A DNA stretch of 64,000 nucleotides, taken from contig NZ_FNYW01000001.1 of the NCBI RefSeq assembly GCF_900109085.1, positions 124,001-188,000 of the forward strand. The letters are read 5' to 3'. Shown in pieces: positions 46,991-56,928 of this stretch. Below the pieces are notes generated by a model. The model had not been told where the DNA came from, did not search any database, and saw only the letters and a program-made list of their open reading frames with translations. Made by a program: the position numbers and the translations under genes. The DNA comes from Alkalibacterium gilvum (GTDB lineage: Bacteria > Bacillota > Bacilli > Lactobacillales > Carnobacteriaceae_A). Numbering within the stretch: the stretch's first letter is position 1; the number at the start of each line of letters is the position of its first letter.

Positions 46991-47212
46991 TTAATCATTA
47001 TCATTAACGGTTTCGACGACATTTACATTAGTGGCTTGAGGTCCGCGAGAGCCTTCCACAATATCGAATTCAACATACTGACCTTCATTTAAAGCTTTAT
47101 AGCCTTCCATATTTATACCAGTAAAATGAACGAAAACATCATCGTCTTCATTATATTCGATAAAACCATAACCTTTTTGATTGTTAAACCATTTAACGGT
47201 GCCTTTAGTCAT
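46991..47212 (-). CDS. csp: Cold-shock protein (CspA family)
   Basis: A single OB-fold nucleic-acid chaperone of 73 residues. RNP1 reads KGYGFIEY (about 13-20; the usual first aromatic is Phe) and RNP2 reads VFVHF (about 26-30). The start [18 protein letters not shown] and end [10 protein letters not shown] are standard. GGGGGAAG precedes the ATG. The ~165-bp upstream gap could hold a long 5' leader, as cold-shock mRNAs have, but I see no defined cold box. Confidence 0.95.
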   Translation of the reverse strand: MTKGTVKWFNNQKGYGFIEYNEDDDVFVHFTGINMEGYKALNEGQYVEFDIVEGSRGPQATNVNVVETVNDND

Positions 47213-47377
47213 CGTCTTCCCCCTAATGATTCCTTAAGTATAAGTTACCTATAATTCTCAGTATAAAGTATAACGGTTACATAGTCAACGATAGACATGA
47301 CTCAAAAACTTTAAGTGAAAAAGCATCAGTGGGTATGCTAAAATAAGAAGGAGTAGAATGCTAAGGAGAGGTTAGTT

Positions 47378-49267
47378 ATGAAAGAATGGAAAATTGACTA
47401 TTTAACACACTCATATGGAGTAAAAACATTGTTTGATGATGTATCCTTTTCGATTCAAGAGAAACAAAGAATCGGATTAATTGGGGTGAATGGAACCGGT
47501 AAAACAACCTTTCTAAAGATTATTGCCAATAGAATAAAGCCTGATATAGGAGAAATTACACGTCCTGGTGAATATACTATCAACTATCTGAGCCAAAAAA
47601 ATGAACTCGATCCTACAAAAAGTATTTTTGATGTTGTTTTTGATGGAGATTCACCGATGATTAAAGCAGCAAAATATTATGAAGAAACATTAAAAAAATT
47701 AAGTGCGGATCCAACAAATCCAAAAATACAAGAGGCCTTTACAATGGCAGAGAAAAAAATGAATCAAGAAGATGCTTGGAATATTAATTCTCGTGCCAGT
47801 TCGATATTAAATAAATTAGGTCTTCTTGATAGTGATAAACGGATTAGTGACTTATCTGGTGGTCAGAAAAAACGCGCTGCATTAGCCCAAGTTCTTATTC
47901 AAGAGCCAGATTTATTAATTCTTGATGAGCCAACGAACCATCTTGATTTTCAAATGATTGAATGGTTAGAGGGGTACCTTTCAAGCTACCGTGGATCACT
48001 TTTGATGGTAACACATGACCGTTACTTTTTAGATAGAGTAGCGAATGAAATTGTTGAATTAGATAATGGGAAGTTAGAAAATTATCCTGGAAATTACCAA
48101 CAGTACATCCAGTTGAAAGCAGAAAAAGAAATGAATGAGCAGCGTATCGCTCATAAGCAGAAGCAATTATATAAGCAAGAGCTTGCATGGATGCGTGAGG
48201 GCGTAAGAGCGCGTGGAACCAAGCAAGAAGCGCGTAAGCAGCGTTTTAAAGATCTTGAAGGGCAAGTAAAAGGACAAGAGAAAGAATCAGAACTAGAACT
48301 TCAACTTTCTGGGACACGCCTAGGGAAAAAAGTTCTTGAGTTAAAGGATGCGTCAAAAAAGCTAGATGATACACTTATTTTAGAAAAATTCAATCTACTT
48401 ATCCAACAAACGGATAGAATAGGTATTACGGGTACGAATGGTTCAGGCAAAACGACTTTTTTAAATATCCTTGTTGGAGAAGCAGAGCTAGATAGTGGGG
48501 TATTTACAATAGGTGAGACAGTAAAAATAGGTTACTATAAACAAATCAATGAAGCGTTTGATGAAGATAAGCGAGTTATCACATATTTAAGAGAAATCGC
48601 TGAAGAAGTCAAATTGTCAGATGGTTCGTCTATTAGTGTGTCACAGTTACTTGAACGGTTTTTATTTAAACGTTCCATGCATGGCTCGCCAATAAATAAA
48701 TTATCCGGTGGTGAAAAACGTCGCTTATATCTTCTTAAAATATTGATGCAGCAACCAAATGTCTTGTTATTAGATGAACCGACAAATGATTTAGATGTTC
48801 AAACGCTAACCATTTTAGAAGAGTTTATCGATCAATTTAGTGGGGCAGTCATTGCAGTATCACATGATAGGTATTTCATTGATAAAATATCCAATAAACT
48901 CCTGATTTTTAAGGGAGCTGGAGAAATTGAGGAAGTATACGCCTCCTTAACTGAGTATTTAGAAAAAAGTGATCAGGTAAAAAAAGAAAAAAAGCCTGAG
49001 TTACAAACTAAGTCAGCTAAAAATAAAAACAATAGAAGAATTAAAAAGGAAAAAACAACGCTAACTTATATGGAAAAGAAAGAATGGGAAACGATTGAAG
49101 AAGAGATAGAAGCAATTGAATTAGGCATTGAAGAAATACAATCGGAAATGGAAAAAGTTGTTTCTGATCATGTGAAATTGAGTGACTTAACAGAAAAACA
49201 AACAGAATTAACGCAACAACTTGAAGATAAATATAATCGATGGGACTATTTGGCACAGTATGTATAG
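47378..49267 (+). CDS. ABC-F family ATPase (YfmR/Uup-like)
   Basis: A soluble protein with two ATP-binding domains and no membrane segment. Over 629 residues the first domain has Walker [11 protein letters not shown] (about 36-45), signature LSGGQKKR and Walker [14 protein letters not shown]. The linker (about 240-300) is rich in Arg/Lys/Gln. The second domain has [18 protein letters not shown] and [13 protein letters not shown]-terminal coiled coil (about 560-629) is typical of Uup/YfmR. ABC-F proteins act on the ribosome, and YfmR and Uup resolve stalled or polyproline translation. There is no evidence for an antibiotic-resistance subtype. thyA begins 15 bases after its stop. Confidence 0.92.
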   Translation: MKEWKIDYLTHSYGVKTLFDDVSFSIQEKQRIGLIGVNGTGKTTFLKIIANRIKPDIGEITRPGEYTINYLSQKNELDPTKSIFDVVFDGDSPMIKAAKYYEETLKKLSADPTNPKIQEAFTMAEKKMNQEDAWNINSRASSILNKLGLLDSDKRISDLSGGQKKRAALAQVLIQEPDLLILDEPTNHLDFQMIEWLEGYLSSYRGSLLMVTHDRYFLDRVANEIVELDNGKLENYPGNYQQYIQLKAEKEMNEQRIAHKQKQLYKQELAWMREGVRARGTKQEARKQRFKDLEGQVKGQEKESELELQLSGTRLGKKVLELKDASKKLDDTLILEKFNLLIQQTDRIGITGTNGSGKTTFLNILVGEAELDSGVFTIGETVKIGYYKQINEAFDEDKRVITYLREIAEEVKLSDGSSISVSQLLERFLFKRSMHGSPINKLSGGEKRRLYLLKILMQQPNVLLLDEPTNDLDVQTLTILEEFIDQFSGAVIAVSHDRYFIDKISNKLLIFKGAGEIEEVYASLTEYLEKSDQVKKEKKPELQTKSAKNKNNRRIKKEKTTLTYMEKKEWETIEEEIEAIELGIEEIQSEMEKVVSDHVKLSDLTEKQTELTQQLEDKYNRWDYLAQYV

Positions 49268-49281
49268 AGGAGAGAAGTAAA

Positions 49282-50226
49282 TTGGAAAATGAATACTTAG
49301 ATTTAGCACAGCGTATTTTAGATGAAGGTTCAGAACGAGGAGATAGAACAGGCACGGGGACAAAATCTATATTTGGACATCAGATGCGTTTTGATCTTCA
49401 AAAAGGTTTCCCTCTATTAACAACGAAGCGTGTGTACTTTAAACTAATTAAAAGTGAACTGTTATGGTTCTTAAAAGGTGACACTAATATTCGATTTTTA
49501 TTGGAAAATAATAACCATATATGGGACGAATGGGCATTTTTAAACTATATAAATAGTAAAGACTATACGGGACCAGATATGACTGATTTTGGATTACGCT
49601 CCCAGTCAGATCCTGAATTTAAAAAAGACTACGAAAAAGAAATCACTCTATTTCGAGAACGAGTTTTAAGTGATGATGCTTTTGCTGAAAAATACGGCTC
49701 ATTAGGGAATGTTTATGGTGCCCAGTGGCGGTCTTGGCAGACAAAGGACGGCGGAGTGATTGATCAAATTAAAAATGTAATTGAATCTATTAAAGAAAAT
49801 CCAATGTCCCGCCGTCATATCGTTTCAGCATGGAATCCCGAAGAAGTTCCTGATATGGCTTTACCGCCTTGTCATACTCTATTTCAATTTTACGTAGAAG
49901 ACAATAAGTTGAGTTGTCAACTTTACCAGCGGAGTGGCGATGTGTTTTTAGGTGTGCCCTTTAATATTGCTAGCTATGCCCTTTTAACACATCTAATAGC
50001 TCAAGAAACGAATTTAGAAGTTGGTGAATTTATTCATACATTGGGCGATGCACATTTATATTTAAATCATATGGAACAGATTAATAAGCAGCTTTCCAGA
50101 GAACCTAAAGAATTACCACGACTAGTATTGAATAAAGATAAAAGCATATTTGATTTTGATATGGATGACATTAAAGTGGAAAATTATCATCCACATAAAG
50201 GGATTAAAGCACCAATTGCAGTATAA
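49282..50226 (+). CDS. thyA: Thymidylate synthase ThyA
   Basis: ThyA methylates dUMP to dTMP using methylenetetrahydrofolate. The 314 residues include [20 protein letters not shown], the catalytic Cys in [13 protein letters not shown] (about 198-210), [20 protein letters not shown] and the C-terminal [12 protein letters not shown]. Length suits the L. casei-type enzyme with the small-domain insertion. I chose TTG 49282 with AGAGGAGAG upstream. The ATG eight bases later is out of frame. It forms the usual pair with folA, separated by 65 bases with a strong hairpin. Confidence 0.97.
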   Translation: MENEYLDLAQRILDEGSERGDRTGTGTKSIFGHQMRFDLQKGFPLLTTKRVYFKLIKSELLWFLKGDTNIRFLLENNNHIWDEWAFLNYINSKDYTGPDMTDFGLRSQSDPEFKKDYEKEITLFRERVLSDDAFAEKYGSLGNVYGAQWRSWQTKDGGVIDQIKNVIESIKENPMSRRHIVSAWNPEEVPDMALPPCHTLFQFYVEDNKLSCQLYQRSGDVFLGVPFNIASYALLTHLIAQETNLEVGEFIHTLGDAHLYLNHMEQINKQLSREPKELPRLVLNKDKSIFDFDMDDIKVENYHPHKGIKAPIAV

Positions 50227-50236
50227 AATATGTATT

Positions 50237-50272
50237 GTTGCACACAACAACTTATCAGTTGTTGTGTGCAAC
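50237..50272 (+). promoter_or_regulatory. 15-bp hairpin between thyA and folA
   Basis: GTTGCACACAACAAC (50237-50251) pairs perfectly with GTTGTTGTGTGCAAC (50258-50272) across a 6-base loop. There is no T-run, so it is not an intrinsic terminator. It ends only 5 bases before the folA ribosome site (GGAAGGAG) and could stabilise the thyA mRNA, act as a processing site, or tune folA translation. Confidence 0.8.
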
Positions 50273-50291
50273 TGATGGAAGGAGTATTGAT

Positions 50292-50780
50292 ATGATAACA
50301 TTTGTATGGGCCGAAGATGAAAACGGACTGATTGGAAGTAAGGGGGACCTTCCTTGGCATTTGCCAGCTGACATGCATTTTTTTAAAAAGGTCACTTTAA
50401 CGGGTGATGTCGTTATGGGGAGAAAAACCTTAGAGAGTATACCTAATCCGCCGTTGAAAAATAGAGAGAATTACGTTTTGACATCTAAAAAATCGCTTGA
50501 TTTTAAAGGTGGAGTTATTTGTCATTCCAAGGAGGATGTATTGGAAAAAACTAGACATTCAAAAAAACCTCTACATGTTATTGGGGGAGTATCCTTATTT
50601 GAACTTTTTAAAAATGATGTGGATAGACTCTATCGTACAGTTATACATGAAACCTTTAAAGGGGAGACCTATATGCCTGCTATCGATTATTCACAGTTTG
50701 AACTGATTGAAGAAGAAGAAGGTGCTATTGACTCAAAAAATAAGCATCCGCATACATTTCAAATTTACAAAAGAAAATAA
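50292..50780 (+). CDS. folA: Dihydrofolate reductase
   Basis: FolA regenerates tetrahydrofolate from the dihydrofolate made by ThyA and is the target of trimethoprim. The 162 residues begin MITFVWAEDENGLIGSKGDL, with PWHLPADMHFFKKVT (catalytic acidic residue as Asp28-equivalent in LPADM), VVMGRKTLESIP (NADPH-binding) and HVIGGVSLFELF. I chose ATG 50292, eight bases after GGAAGGAG. A longer frame back to 50235 runs through the hairpin and is not credible. It is paired with thyA. Confidence 0.96.
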   Translation: MITFVWAEDENGLIGSKGDLPWHLPADMHFFKKVTLTGDVVMGRKTLESIPNPPLKNRENYVLTSKKSLDFKGGVICHSKEDVLEKTRHSKKPLHVIGGVSLFELFKNDVDRLYRTVIHETFKGETYMPAIDYSQFELIEEEEGAIDSKNKHPHTFQIYKRK

Positions 50781-50826
50781 AAATAGGCGGTTAGGATAAA
50801 TATCCTAGCTGCCTATTTTTATTTTT
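50780..50826. terminator. Bidirectional terminator between folA and the HlyIII gene
   Basis: AAAATAGGC-G-GTTAGGATA pairs with TATCCTAGCTGCCTATTTT (mismatch in the middle), followed by TATTTTTT on the plus strand. It reaches both stop codons. Confidence 0.85.
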
Positions 50827-51482
50827 TAAGTGTAGAGATAAATTGAAAAGAACATGAATATTGTTCCGGTTAAAACAAATAAGTGCCAGACTACATGCAT
50901 ATATTTAACATGTTTCAATCGATAGAATAAAGCACCTACTGTAAATGCAAGTCCACCAGCTATAAGCCAGATAAAGCCATTCGGTCCAAGCCCTCTATAC
51001 AAATAGTTAATGAAAAATAATGAAATCCATCCCATCGCTATATAAAGCCAAAGAGATAAGCCTTGAAATTTTTCAAACCATACTGTTTTATATAAGACAC
51101 CGAATAAAGCAATGGACCATATTAAGGTAGTTAGAAAGGCGCCTAATTTACCACCTATCGTAATTAATGTATAAGGCGTATACGTACCGGCTATAAGCAC
51201 GAAAATACTGCTGTGATCAATTACGCGAAAGACTTTTTTTGCCCGAGTAAAAGTGAAGCTATGATACAAGGTACTTGATAGATAAAGAAGTATGAGAGAC
51301 GTACCGTAAATAGTATAAGAAGTGACCTCCAAGGCTCCACCTACATCAATTCCTTTTTGGATTAAAAATACTAAACCAATAATACTTAAAATCACACCTA
51401 TGCCATGGGTTACAGCATTCAAAACTTCATTTACTACCAAATAGGTTTTTGAATATGATGATGTTTTTGTTTCGTTTACCAT
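50826..51482 (-). CDS. Hemolysin III / PAQR-family membrane protein
   Basis: This 218-residue, seven-helix membrane protein of the HlyIII (YqfA) family is related to progestin/adipoQ receptors. Family marks are LNAVTHGIGVILSIIGL (first helix with His), YLSSTLYHSF (Ser-His), IDHSSIFVLIAGTYTP and HVVWHLFVL. The conserved Ser/Asp/three-His set probably binds a metal and gives ceramidase-like chemistry in relatives. Haemolysis is not a safe function. I chose ATG 51482 with GGGGGAAA upstream on the minus strand. Confidence 0.88.
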   Translation of the reverse strand: MVNETKTSSYSKTYLVVNEVLNAVTHGIGVILSIIGLVFLIQKGIDVGGALEVTSYTIYGTSLILLYLSSTLYHSFTFTRAKKVFRVIDHSSIFVLIAGTYTPYTLITIGGKLGAFLTTLIWSIALFGVLYKTVWFEKFQGLSLWLYIAMGWISLFFINYLYRGLGPNGFIWLIAGGLAFTVGALFYRLKHVKYMHVVWHLFVLTGTIFMFFSIYLYT

Positions 51483-51651
51483 AAGTTTCCCCCTAAAACG
51501 GTTACTTTCTGTACGAACATACAAAACTTTGTTATACTACTATAGAAAGAAAATCGTTTTTTCTGATTTTTATCTATTATAACATAGATAAATTCAGACA
51601 CATAAAACTAAGTAAATATTTTTATATTTTGCTACAAGGAGGGACTGCTAT

Positions 51652-52287
51652 TTGACCGACAGACGAGGACGTCGAACAGAGAAAAATTCAAGCTCAGTTT
51701 GGAAATGGGCCTTTATTTCATTGCTTTTTTTAAATAGTGGCATCATTATTTGGCTTGCTGTACGACTGAATCTTTTTTCAGATTCTGAAACGATTCAAAC
51801 AGATAGTGAAGAAGAATGGGTTGTTTCAGATAACACGTTAGAATTTGAGTTAACTACGGGCAGGGAGCAAATTAGTAAAGTAACGAATGTATATCTTAAC
51901 GAAGAGTTAGATGAACGTTTTTCAGGATACACTGTGGAAATAGATGATTTAATAGCATTAAATGGTGCATTAAATGTCTTTGGCTTTGAAATCGATTTTG
52001 GTTTGTTTATGGAACCACTTGTTATGAACAACGGAAACTTACAATTACGAGCAGAGCGTATTCAACTCGGCTCTTTCGAATTGCCACTGGAAATAGCTCT
52101 GAGTACATTGGAACAACAACTAGAATTACCTGAATGGGTTAGGATAAATAGTGAGGAAGAGTACATTCTTGTCGCATTTGATGAATTTACTTTAGAAAAT
52201 AATATACAATTTCAAATGACCAAAATAGATCTTCAAGAAAATGATATTAAAATCAATATTATTTTGCCTGAGGAAGCTATAAAATGA
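51652..52287 (+). CDS. YpmS family (DUF2140) membrane-anchored protein
   Basis: The 211-residue protein has a cytoplasmic Arg/Lys-rich N-terminus, one membrane helix (about 18-40, KWAFISLLFLNSGIIIWLAV) and an extracellular beta-rich domain, matching DUF2140/YpmS. EFELTTGREQISKVTNVYLNE and PLVMNNGNLQLRAERI are recognisable family segments. The function is unknown. The start is TTG 51652 with AAGGAGGG upstream. It heads a run with msrA, yozE and deoD, and is separated from msrA by 45 bases, as in other Bacillota. Confidence 0.82.
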   Translation: MTDRRGRRTEKNSSSVWKWAFISLLFLNSGIIIWLAVRLNLFSDSETIQTDSEEEWVVSDNTLEFELTTGREQISKVTNVYLNEELDERFSGYTVEIDDLIALNGALNVFGFEIDFGLFMEPLVMNNGNLQLRAERIQLGSFELPLEIALSTLEQQLELPEWVRINSEEEYILVAFDEFTLENNIQFQMTKIDLQENDIKINIILPEEAIK

Positions 52288-52332
52288 TATAATAATAAAG
52301 GAATACATTATATTTAGGAAAGGATTTTTTTA

Positions 52333-52839
52333 GTGGAAAAAGCAATATTTGCGGGGGGCTGTTTTTGGTGTATGGTTCAACCCTTTGAGACAATGAGCGG
52401 TATAGAAAAAGTTGTTTCAGGCTACACGGGTGGACATGTAGAAAATCCTACCTATGAAGAAGTTAAGTCTCAAAAAACGGGCCATACAGAAGCTGTACTG
52501 ATTCATTTTGATGAGAAAAAGCTTTCTTATGAAGAATTGTTAACAATATACTGGCAGCAAACCGATCCTACTGATGCTATGGGACAGTTTATGGACCGAG
52601 GCGACAGTTATCGTCCAGTTATTTTTTATAATGATGATGAACAAAAAAAGAAAGCAATTATATCTAGAATGGAACTGCAAAATTCCAATCATTATTCTAA
52701 GCCAATCGTTACGACGATAGAAAAAGCGGGTCCTTTTTACCCTGCAGAAGAAGAGCACCAACAATTTCACATAAAGAATCCAGATGCTTATGCAAAAGAA
52801 AAGGAACAAAGACGTCAATGGGCTGATTTACAATTGTAG
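52333..52839 (+). CDS. msrA: Peptide-methionine (S)-S-oxide reductase MsrA
   Basis: MsrA repairs the S-epimer of oxidised methionine. The 168 residues have the catalytic GGCFWCM with Cys10 as the nucleophile and Cys13 nearby, then [30 protein letters not shown] and [21 protein letters not shown]. The start is GTG 52333 after AGGAAAGG. Length is at the short end but normal for enzymes without extra C-terminal cysteines: no recycling Cys is seen at the end. yozE starts 11 bases later. Confidence 0.96.
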   Translation: MEKAIFAGGCFWCMVQPFETMSGIEKVVSGYTGGHVENPTYEEVKSQKTGHTEAVLIHFDEKKLSYEELLTIYWQQTDPTDAMGQFMDRGDSYRPVIFYNDDEQKKKAIISRMELQNSNHYSKPIVTTIEKAGPFYPAEEEHQQFHIKNPDAYAKEKEQRRQWADLQL

Positions 52840-52850
52840 GAGGTTAGGAC

Positions 52851-53072
52851 ATGAGACGGTCATTTTATCAATATATTAAAACGATGAGAGATCCTTATAA
52901 AAAAGATGATATGACTCTTTTAGCCAATGCAATAGATAAAGATGGCACATTTCCTAAACATTCAACCCAGTATAATGAATTATCAGATTATCTGGAAATG
53001 AATGGTGATTATGTCATTTCAATGGACGTTTTTGACAAAGTATACCAAATGTATGAAGATAATAATAAATAA
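52851..53072 (+). CDS. yozE: YozE family protein (UPF0346)
   Basis: A 73-residue helical protein of the YozE/UPF0346 family, recognised by RRSFYQYIKTMRDPYKKDD at the start and HSTQYNELSDYLEMNGDYV. A small SAM-like fold is known for the family, but its role is not. AGGAGG precedes the ATG. It lies 11 bases after msrA and 21 before deoD, so it is inside an operon. Confidence 0.92.
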   Translation: MRRSFYQYIKTMRDPYKKDDMTLLANAIDKDGTFPKHSTQYNELSDYLEMNGDYVISMDVFDKVYQMYEDNNK

Positions 53073-53093
53073 TATATTAAAGGAGAATGTCAA

Positions 53094-53813
53094 GTGAGTG
53101 TACACATAGAAGCAAAAAAAGGTGAAATCGCAAAAACAGTATTAATGCCCGGGGATCCACTTCGTGCGAAATATATTGCCGAAACATTTTTAGAGGACGT
53201 TAAGCAATACAACACTGTAAGAAATGCGTTTGGTTACACTGGAACATACAAAGGACAAGAAATTTCTGTTCAAGGAACAGGTATGGGAATTCCTTCTTTA
53301 ATGATTTATGGTGAAGAGCTCATTCAAGAATATGGGGTAGAAAATCTAATTCGTGTAGGGTCAGCCGGAGCTTTGAAAAAAGAAGTAAAAATTCGTGACG
53401 TTGTACTTGCTCAAGGTGCAACAACGGATTCAAGTATTCATCGTCATATTTTCAATAACCAGGTTGATTTTGCGCCTATTGCTGACTTTGATCTTCTTAG
53501 ACATTCATATGATATTGGTAAAGAAAAAGGAATGGAAATCCGTGTCGGTAATGTTTTAAGTGCGGACCGTTTCTACAATGAAGAATTAGATAAGCAGAAA
53601 CTAGCTGACTATGGAATTATGGCTGTTGAAATGGAAGCAGCAGGATTATACTCTCTTGCTGCTAAACATAACAAGAGAGCTCTTGCACTACTAACTATCA
53701 GTGATCACATCTTGACAGGAGAGGAAACAACTTCCGAAGAAAGACAAACAACTTTCAACGATATGATGATTATTGCGCTTGAAGCGGCTTTAAGAATGGA
53801 AGAAAACAAGTAA
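53094..53813 (+). CDS. deoD: Purine nucleoside phosphorylase DeoD
   Basis: DeoD phosphorolyses purine (deoxy)nucleosides to base and (deoxy)ribose 1-phosphate. The 239-residue trimer-of-dimers type enzyme shows [53 protein letters not shown] and [15 protein letters not shown], plus the catalytic Asp in TISDHI. The start is GTG 53094 after AAAGGAGAATG. Its product feeds DeoC (encoded at 12.4 kb) through phosphopentomutase. Confidence 0.97.
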   Translation: MSVHIEAKKGEIAKTVLMPGDPLRAKYIAETFLEDVKQYNTVRNAFGYTGTYKGQEISVQGTGMGIPSLMIYGEELIQEYGVENLIRVGSAGALKKEVKIRDVVLAQGATTDSSIHRHIFNNQVDFAPIADFDLLRHSYDIGKEKGMEIRVGNVLSADRFYNEELDKQKLADYGIMAVEMEAAGLYSLAAKHNKRALALLTISDHILTGEETTSEERQTTFNDMMIIALEAALRMEENK

Positions 53814-53834
53814 ATATAAGAGAAGAGGTTTTTT

Positions 53835-55322
53835 ATGCAACATGAACCAGAAAATAAACAAACGAAAAAAATCAGTTTAAATATCTATATTGCATCATTG
53901 CTGATTGTACTCTTCGTATCCGTAATTGGGACATTTCTGGTCATGACTGTTGCTGAAGATTCAGATGAACAGCCCGGATCGGCAACGGAATCTTCCAACG
54001 TGGATTCGGATGTTCAAAATACAACAGGATTAGAAGAGTTTGAATCATTAAATGAAGTTTACTCAATCCTTATGACGGAATATTTAGAAGAAGTCGAACC
54101 AGAAACCTTAATACAAGGCGCGCTTTCCGGAATGGCTGAATCTGTAGGTGATCCTTATACAACCTATCTTGATGAAGTGGAGTCCACTTCCATAAATGAA
54201 GATATTGAGGGGTCGTTTGAGGGAATTGGTGCTGAAGTCATGAAAGAAGGCGAATATGTGCGTATCATCTCGCCTATTTCAGGGTCGCCTGCTGAAGAAG
54301 CTGGTTTATTGCCGAATGATTTAATTGATCAAGTCGATGGTGAATCTGTTGCGGATTTATCGATCAATGAAGCGGTAGCGTTAATTCGTGGACCGAAAGG
54401 AACAGAGGTAGAATTGGCCATTGTAAGAGGGAATAGCACCTTTACAGTTAATCTTTCAAGAGACTCTATCCCTGTAGAATCAGTCGTTTATGAATTGGAT
54501 GAAGAGAATAAAACGATAGGTTACGTTCATATTACTAACTTTAATCGTCCGACATACCAAGAGTTGGTTGACGCTATTAAAGCTCTTGAAAAAGAAGGGG
54601 CAGAAGAATTTATTTTTGATGTTCGAGGAAACCCGGGTGGGCTGCTCGACTCTGCACTCCAGTTATCCAATGTGTTTGTAGATAATGGCGAACCGTTGAT
54701 GCAATCTCAAGGTCGCGGTGAAACACCTTATATCTATAATGCTTCAGATGACTTAGGTGAATTTAAATTCGATAAGCAAAGCGTCCTTTTGATTAATGGC
54801 GGAAGTGCAAGTGCTTCAGAAATTCTTGCTGGTGCTATGAGTCAATCAGCGGATGTTCCGCTTATTGGGACGACGACCTTTGGTAAGGGAACGATTCAGA
54901 ATGTTTTAGATATATCTGGAGATGGTGAAATCAAATTCACTGCTGGGAAGTGGCTTACAGCGAATGGTACTTGGATTAATGAAGAAGGTATCACGCCTGA
55001 CATTGAAGTTGAGATGCCTGACTATATTAACCTTTTACTAGTTAATCAGTTAGAAACATATGAAACGGGTGATGTTTCAGAAGAGGTTTATAATCTGGAA
55101 CAAATACTGGACGTCCTTGACTATGATGTCGGTTCAGTTGATTTTACGTATGATGAGGAGACAAAAGAGGCTGTTGAAACATTCCAGTCAGATAATGACC
55201 TTGAAAAAGACGGCATTGTTACTGGAGATACAGCTAGAACGTTGATTAAAAAACTACGTGAATTGATAGATAAAAATGACCAACAGTACGATGCAGCTGT
55301 CGATTATTTACTAGATAATTAA
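53835..55322 (+). CDS. C-terminal processing protease, S41 family (CtpA/CtpB-like)
   Basis: The 495-residue secreted, membrane-anchored serine protease has a membrane helix (about 17-40), an S41 N-terminal cap, a PDZ domain (about 115-200; FEGIGAEVMKEGEYVRIISP and GSPAEEAGL), an S41 protease core with catalytic Ser in NGGSASASEILAGAM (about 322-336) and Lys in GTTTFGKGTIQN (about 344-355), and a C-terminal peptidoglycan-binding domain (about 420-485). That domain order matches B. subtilis CtpA/CtpB. AGAAGAGG precedes the ATG, 21 bases after deoD. Confidence 0.94.
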   Translation: MQHEPENKQTKKISLNIYIASLLIVLFVSVIGTFLVMTVAEDSDEQPGSATESSNVDSDVQNTTGLEEFESLNEVYSILMTEYLEEVEPETLIQGALSGMAESVGDPYTTYLDEVESTSINEDIEGSFEGIGAEVMKEGEYVRIISPISGSPAEEAGLLPNDLIDQVDGESVADLSINEAVALIRGPKGTEVELAIVRGNSTFTVNLSRDSIPVESVVYELDEENKTIGYVHITNFNRPTYQELVDAIKALEKEGAEEFIFDVRGNPGGLLDSALQLSNVFVDNGEPLMQSQGRGETPYIYNASDDLGEFKFDKQSVLLINGGSASASEILAGAMSQSADVPLIGTTTFGKGTIQNVLDISGDGEIKFTAGKWLTANGTWINEEGITPDIEVEMPDYINLLLVNQLETYETGDVSEEVYNLEQILDVLDYDVGSVDFTYDEETKEAVETFQSDNDLEKDGIVTGDTARTLIKKLRELIDKNDQQYDAAVDYLLDN

Positions 55323-55326
55323 GAGT

Positions 55327-55384
55327 TGAGAGAAAGGAAATAATGGCATTTATAGCCTTATTATTTTCTTTCTCTATCTTTTTT
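55327..55384 (+). terminator. Terminator after the S41 protease gene
   Basis: AGAGAAAG-G-AAATAATGGC pairs with GCCTTATTATTTTCTTTCTCT (mismatch and bulge allowed), ending in ATCTTTTTT. Confidence 0.8.
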
Positions 55385-55413
55385 AAAGTACACACGAGAA
55401 AGCAGGTCATTAA

Positions 55414-56022
55414 ATGAAAGATTCTTCATATAGAGAGAATAAGAATAAAAAACCAGAAAAAGAAAAGACTTTAATTCAAGAATTAATAAGTACCTTGCTT
55501 TATATAATAGTGATTACAAGTATATTTTTATGTATTAGACTCTATATAATAGCCCCTGTTAGTGTTGAGGGAGCATCTATGGAACCAACTTTACAAGATG
55601 GAGATCATTTAATTTTGAATAAAGTAAGTGATGTCGATCGCTTTGATGTTATTGTTTTCCCAGCTCCTGAAGAAGATGGGAAACAATTCATAAAACGTGT
55701 GATTGGTCTCCCGGGCGACGAGATTACGTTCCAAGATCAGACACTTTATATAAACGGCGAAACAATTGAAGAAGATTACGTGGATCTTTCAAAAGTGAGT
55801 GACTCTGATTTGCAGTCTCTTAACAGTGATTTTAACTTATCTTCATTAGAAGGTGTTGAACAAGTACCAGAAGACTCTTACTTTGTATTAGGTGATAATC
55901 GCGTAAATTCTAAAGATAGTCGTTCTTTTGGCTTTATAAGTAGGAATAATGTGACTGGAAAAACCAGCTTGCGCATTTGGCCCCTTGATCGTTTAGGCTT
56001 TATTGATAAAAGCAACGATTAA
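55414..56022 (+). CDS. lepB: Type I signal peptidase
   Basis: LepB removes signal peptides from exported proteins. The 202-residue enzyme has one N-terminal membrane helix (about 27-49), catalytic Ser55 in VEGASMEPTL, the general-base Lys94 in FIKRVIGLPGD, and VLGDNRVNSKDSRSFGFI. This is the single-anchor P-type layout of Gram-positive bacteria. The gene precedes rbgA as in many Bacillota. The start lacks a strong ribosome site (GAAAGCAGG). Confidence 0.95.
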   Translation: MKDSSYRENKNKKPEKEKTLIQELISTLLYIIVITSIFLCIRLYIIAPVSVEGASMEPTLQDGDHLILNKVSDVDRFDVIVFPAPEEDGKQFIKRVIGLPGDEITFQDQTLYINGETIEEDYVDLSKVSDSDLQSLNSDFNLSSLEGVEQVPEDSYFVLGDNRVNSKDSRSFGFISRNNVTGKTSLRIWPLDRLGFIDKSND

Positions 56023-56061
56023 TAGAGCGTTTAGAGTGCTTTGAAAGGAAGAGATTGATAG

Positions 56062-56928
56062 ATGATACAGTGGTATCCAGGCCATATGGCTAAAGCTAAA
56101 AGACAATTTCTTGAAAAACTAAAAATGGTTGATGTTGTATATGAGTTAATTGATGCAAGAATACCCTATTCAAGTAAAAATCCAGATATTGTAGATATGA
56201 TTGGTGATAAGCCACATATTGTGATTCTGATGAAGAGTGATTTGGCAGACCCTAGGCAAACCAAGGCCTGGTTAAAAGATTATGAAGATAAAGGGATTCC
56301 TGCTATTTCAATTAATGCAAAAAAAGGTCAAGGTTTAAAAGAGATTTTGAAACTAACAAAAGAAGTGTTGAAGCCTTTCTTTGAAAAAAGAAAAGAGAAA
56401 GGGATGAAACCACGAGCCATTCGAGCAGTCTGTGTAGGGATACCAAATGTTGGGAAATCCACACTCATTAATCGTTTTGCGCGAAAAAACATTGCTCAAA
56501 CAGGCAATAAGCCAGGAGTCACGAAGGCACAACAGTGGATAAAATATGGCAAAGAGCTTGAACTTTTAGATACACCAGGAATTCTATGGCCAAAATTTGA
56601 AGATCAAACGGTTGGGAAAAGATTAGCTGTCACAGGAGCAATCAAAGACAAGCTCTTGCATCTTGATGATATTGCACTGTATGCAATGGGGTATTTAAAG
56701 CAGAATTACAAAGGCGCTATAAGCGAACGTTACAAGCTTAAAGAAGGAATAGAGCAAGAATATGAACTGCCAGAATTACTTATAGAGATAACCAAAGTAA
56801 GAGGGTTTCGTGATGATTATGAACGTGGAGCAGAAATGTTTATCCATGAATTAAGAAACGGCCAGTTAGGAAGGATTTCCCTTGAACGACCAGATGAAAT
56901 CTACAACGAAGAAACAGACAATCAATGA
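56062..56928 (+). CDS. rbgA: Ribosome biogenesis GTPase RbgA (YlqF)
   Basis: RbgA completes 50S assembly by promoting late binding of L16 and other proteins. It is a circularly permuted GTPase of 288 residues starting IQWYPGHMAKAKRQ. The G motifs come in order G4-G5-G1-G3: MKSD (57-60), SINAKKGQG, GIPNVGKST, then DTPGILWPKF. G4 is normally NKxD, and here Met57 replaces Asn. The C-terminal RNA-binding helical domain is intact. GGAAGAG precedes the start. It overlaps rnhB by 47 bases. Confidence 0.95.
   Translation: MIQWYPGHMAKAKRQFLEKLKMVDVVYELIDARIPYSSKNPDIVDMIGDKPHIVILMKSDLADPRQTKAWLKDYEDKGIPAISINAKKGQGLKEILKLTKEVLKPFFEKRKEKGMKPRAIRAVCVGIPNVGKSTLINRFARKNIAQTGNKPGVTKAQQWIKYGKELELLDTPGILWPKFEDQTVGKRLAVTGAIKDKLLHLDDIALYAMGYLKQNYKGAISERYKLKEGIEQEYELPELLIEITKVRGFRDDYERGAEMFIHELRNGQLGRISLERPDEIYNEETDNQ

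Noticed and set aside
47378-49267. ABC-F antibiotic-resistance determinant
   Set aside because: C-terminal coiled coil and linker resemble housekeeping YfmR/Uup; no resistance-type extended linker or inducible leader is visible.
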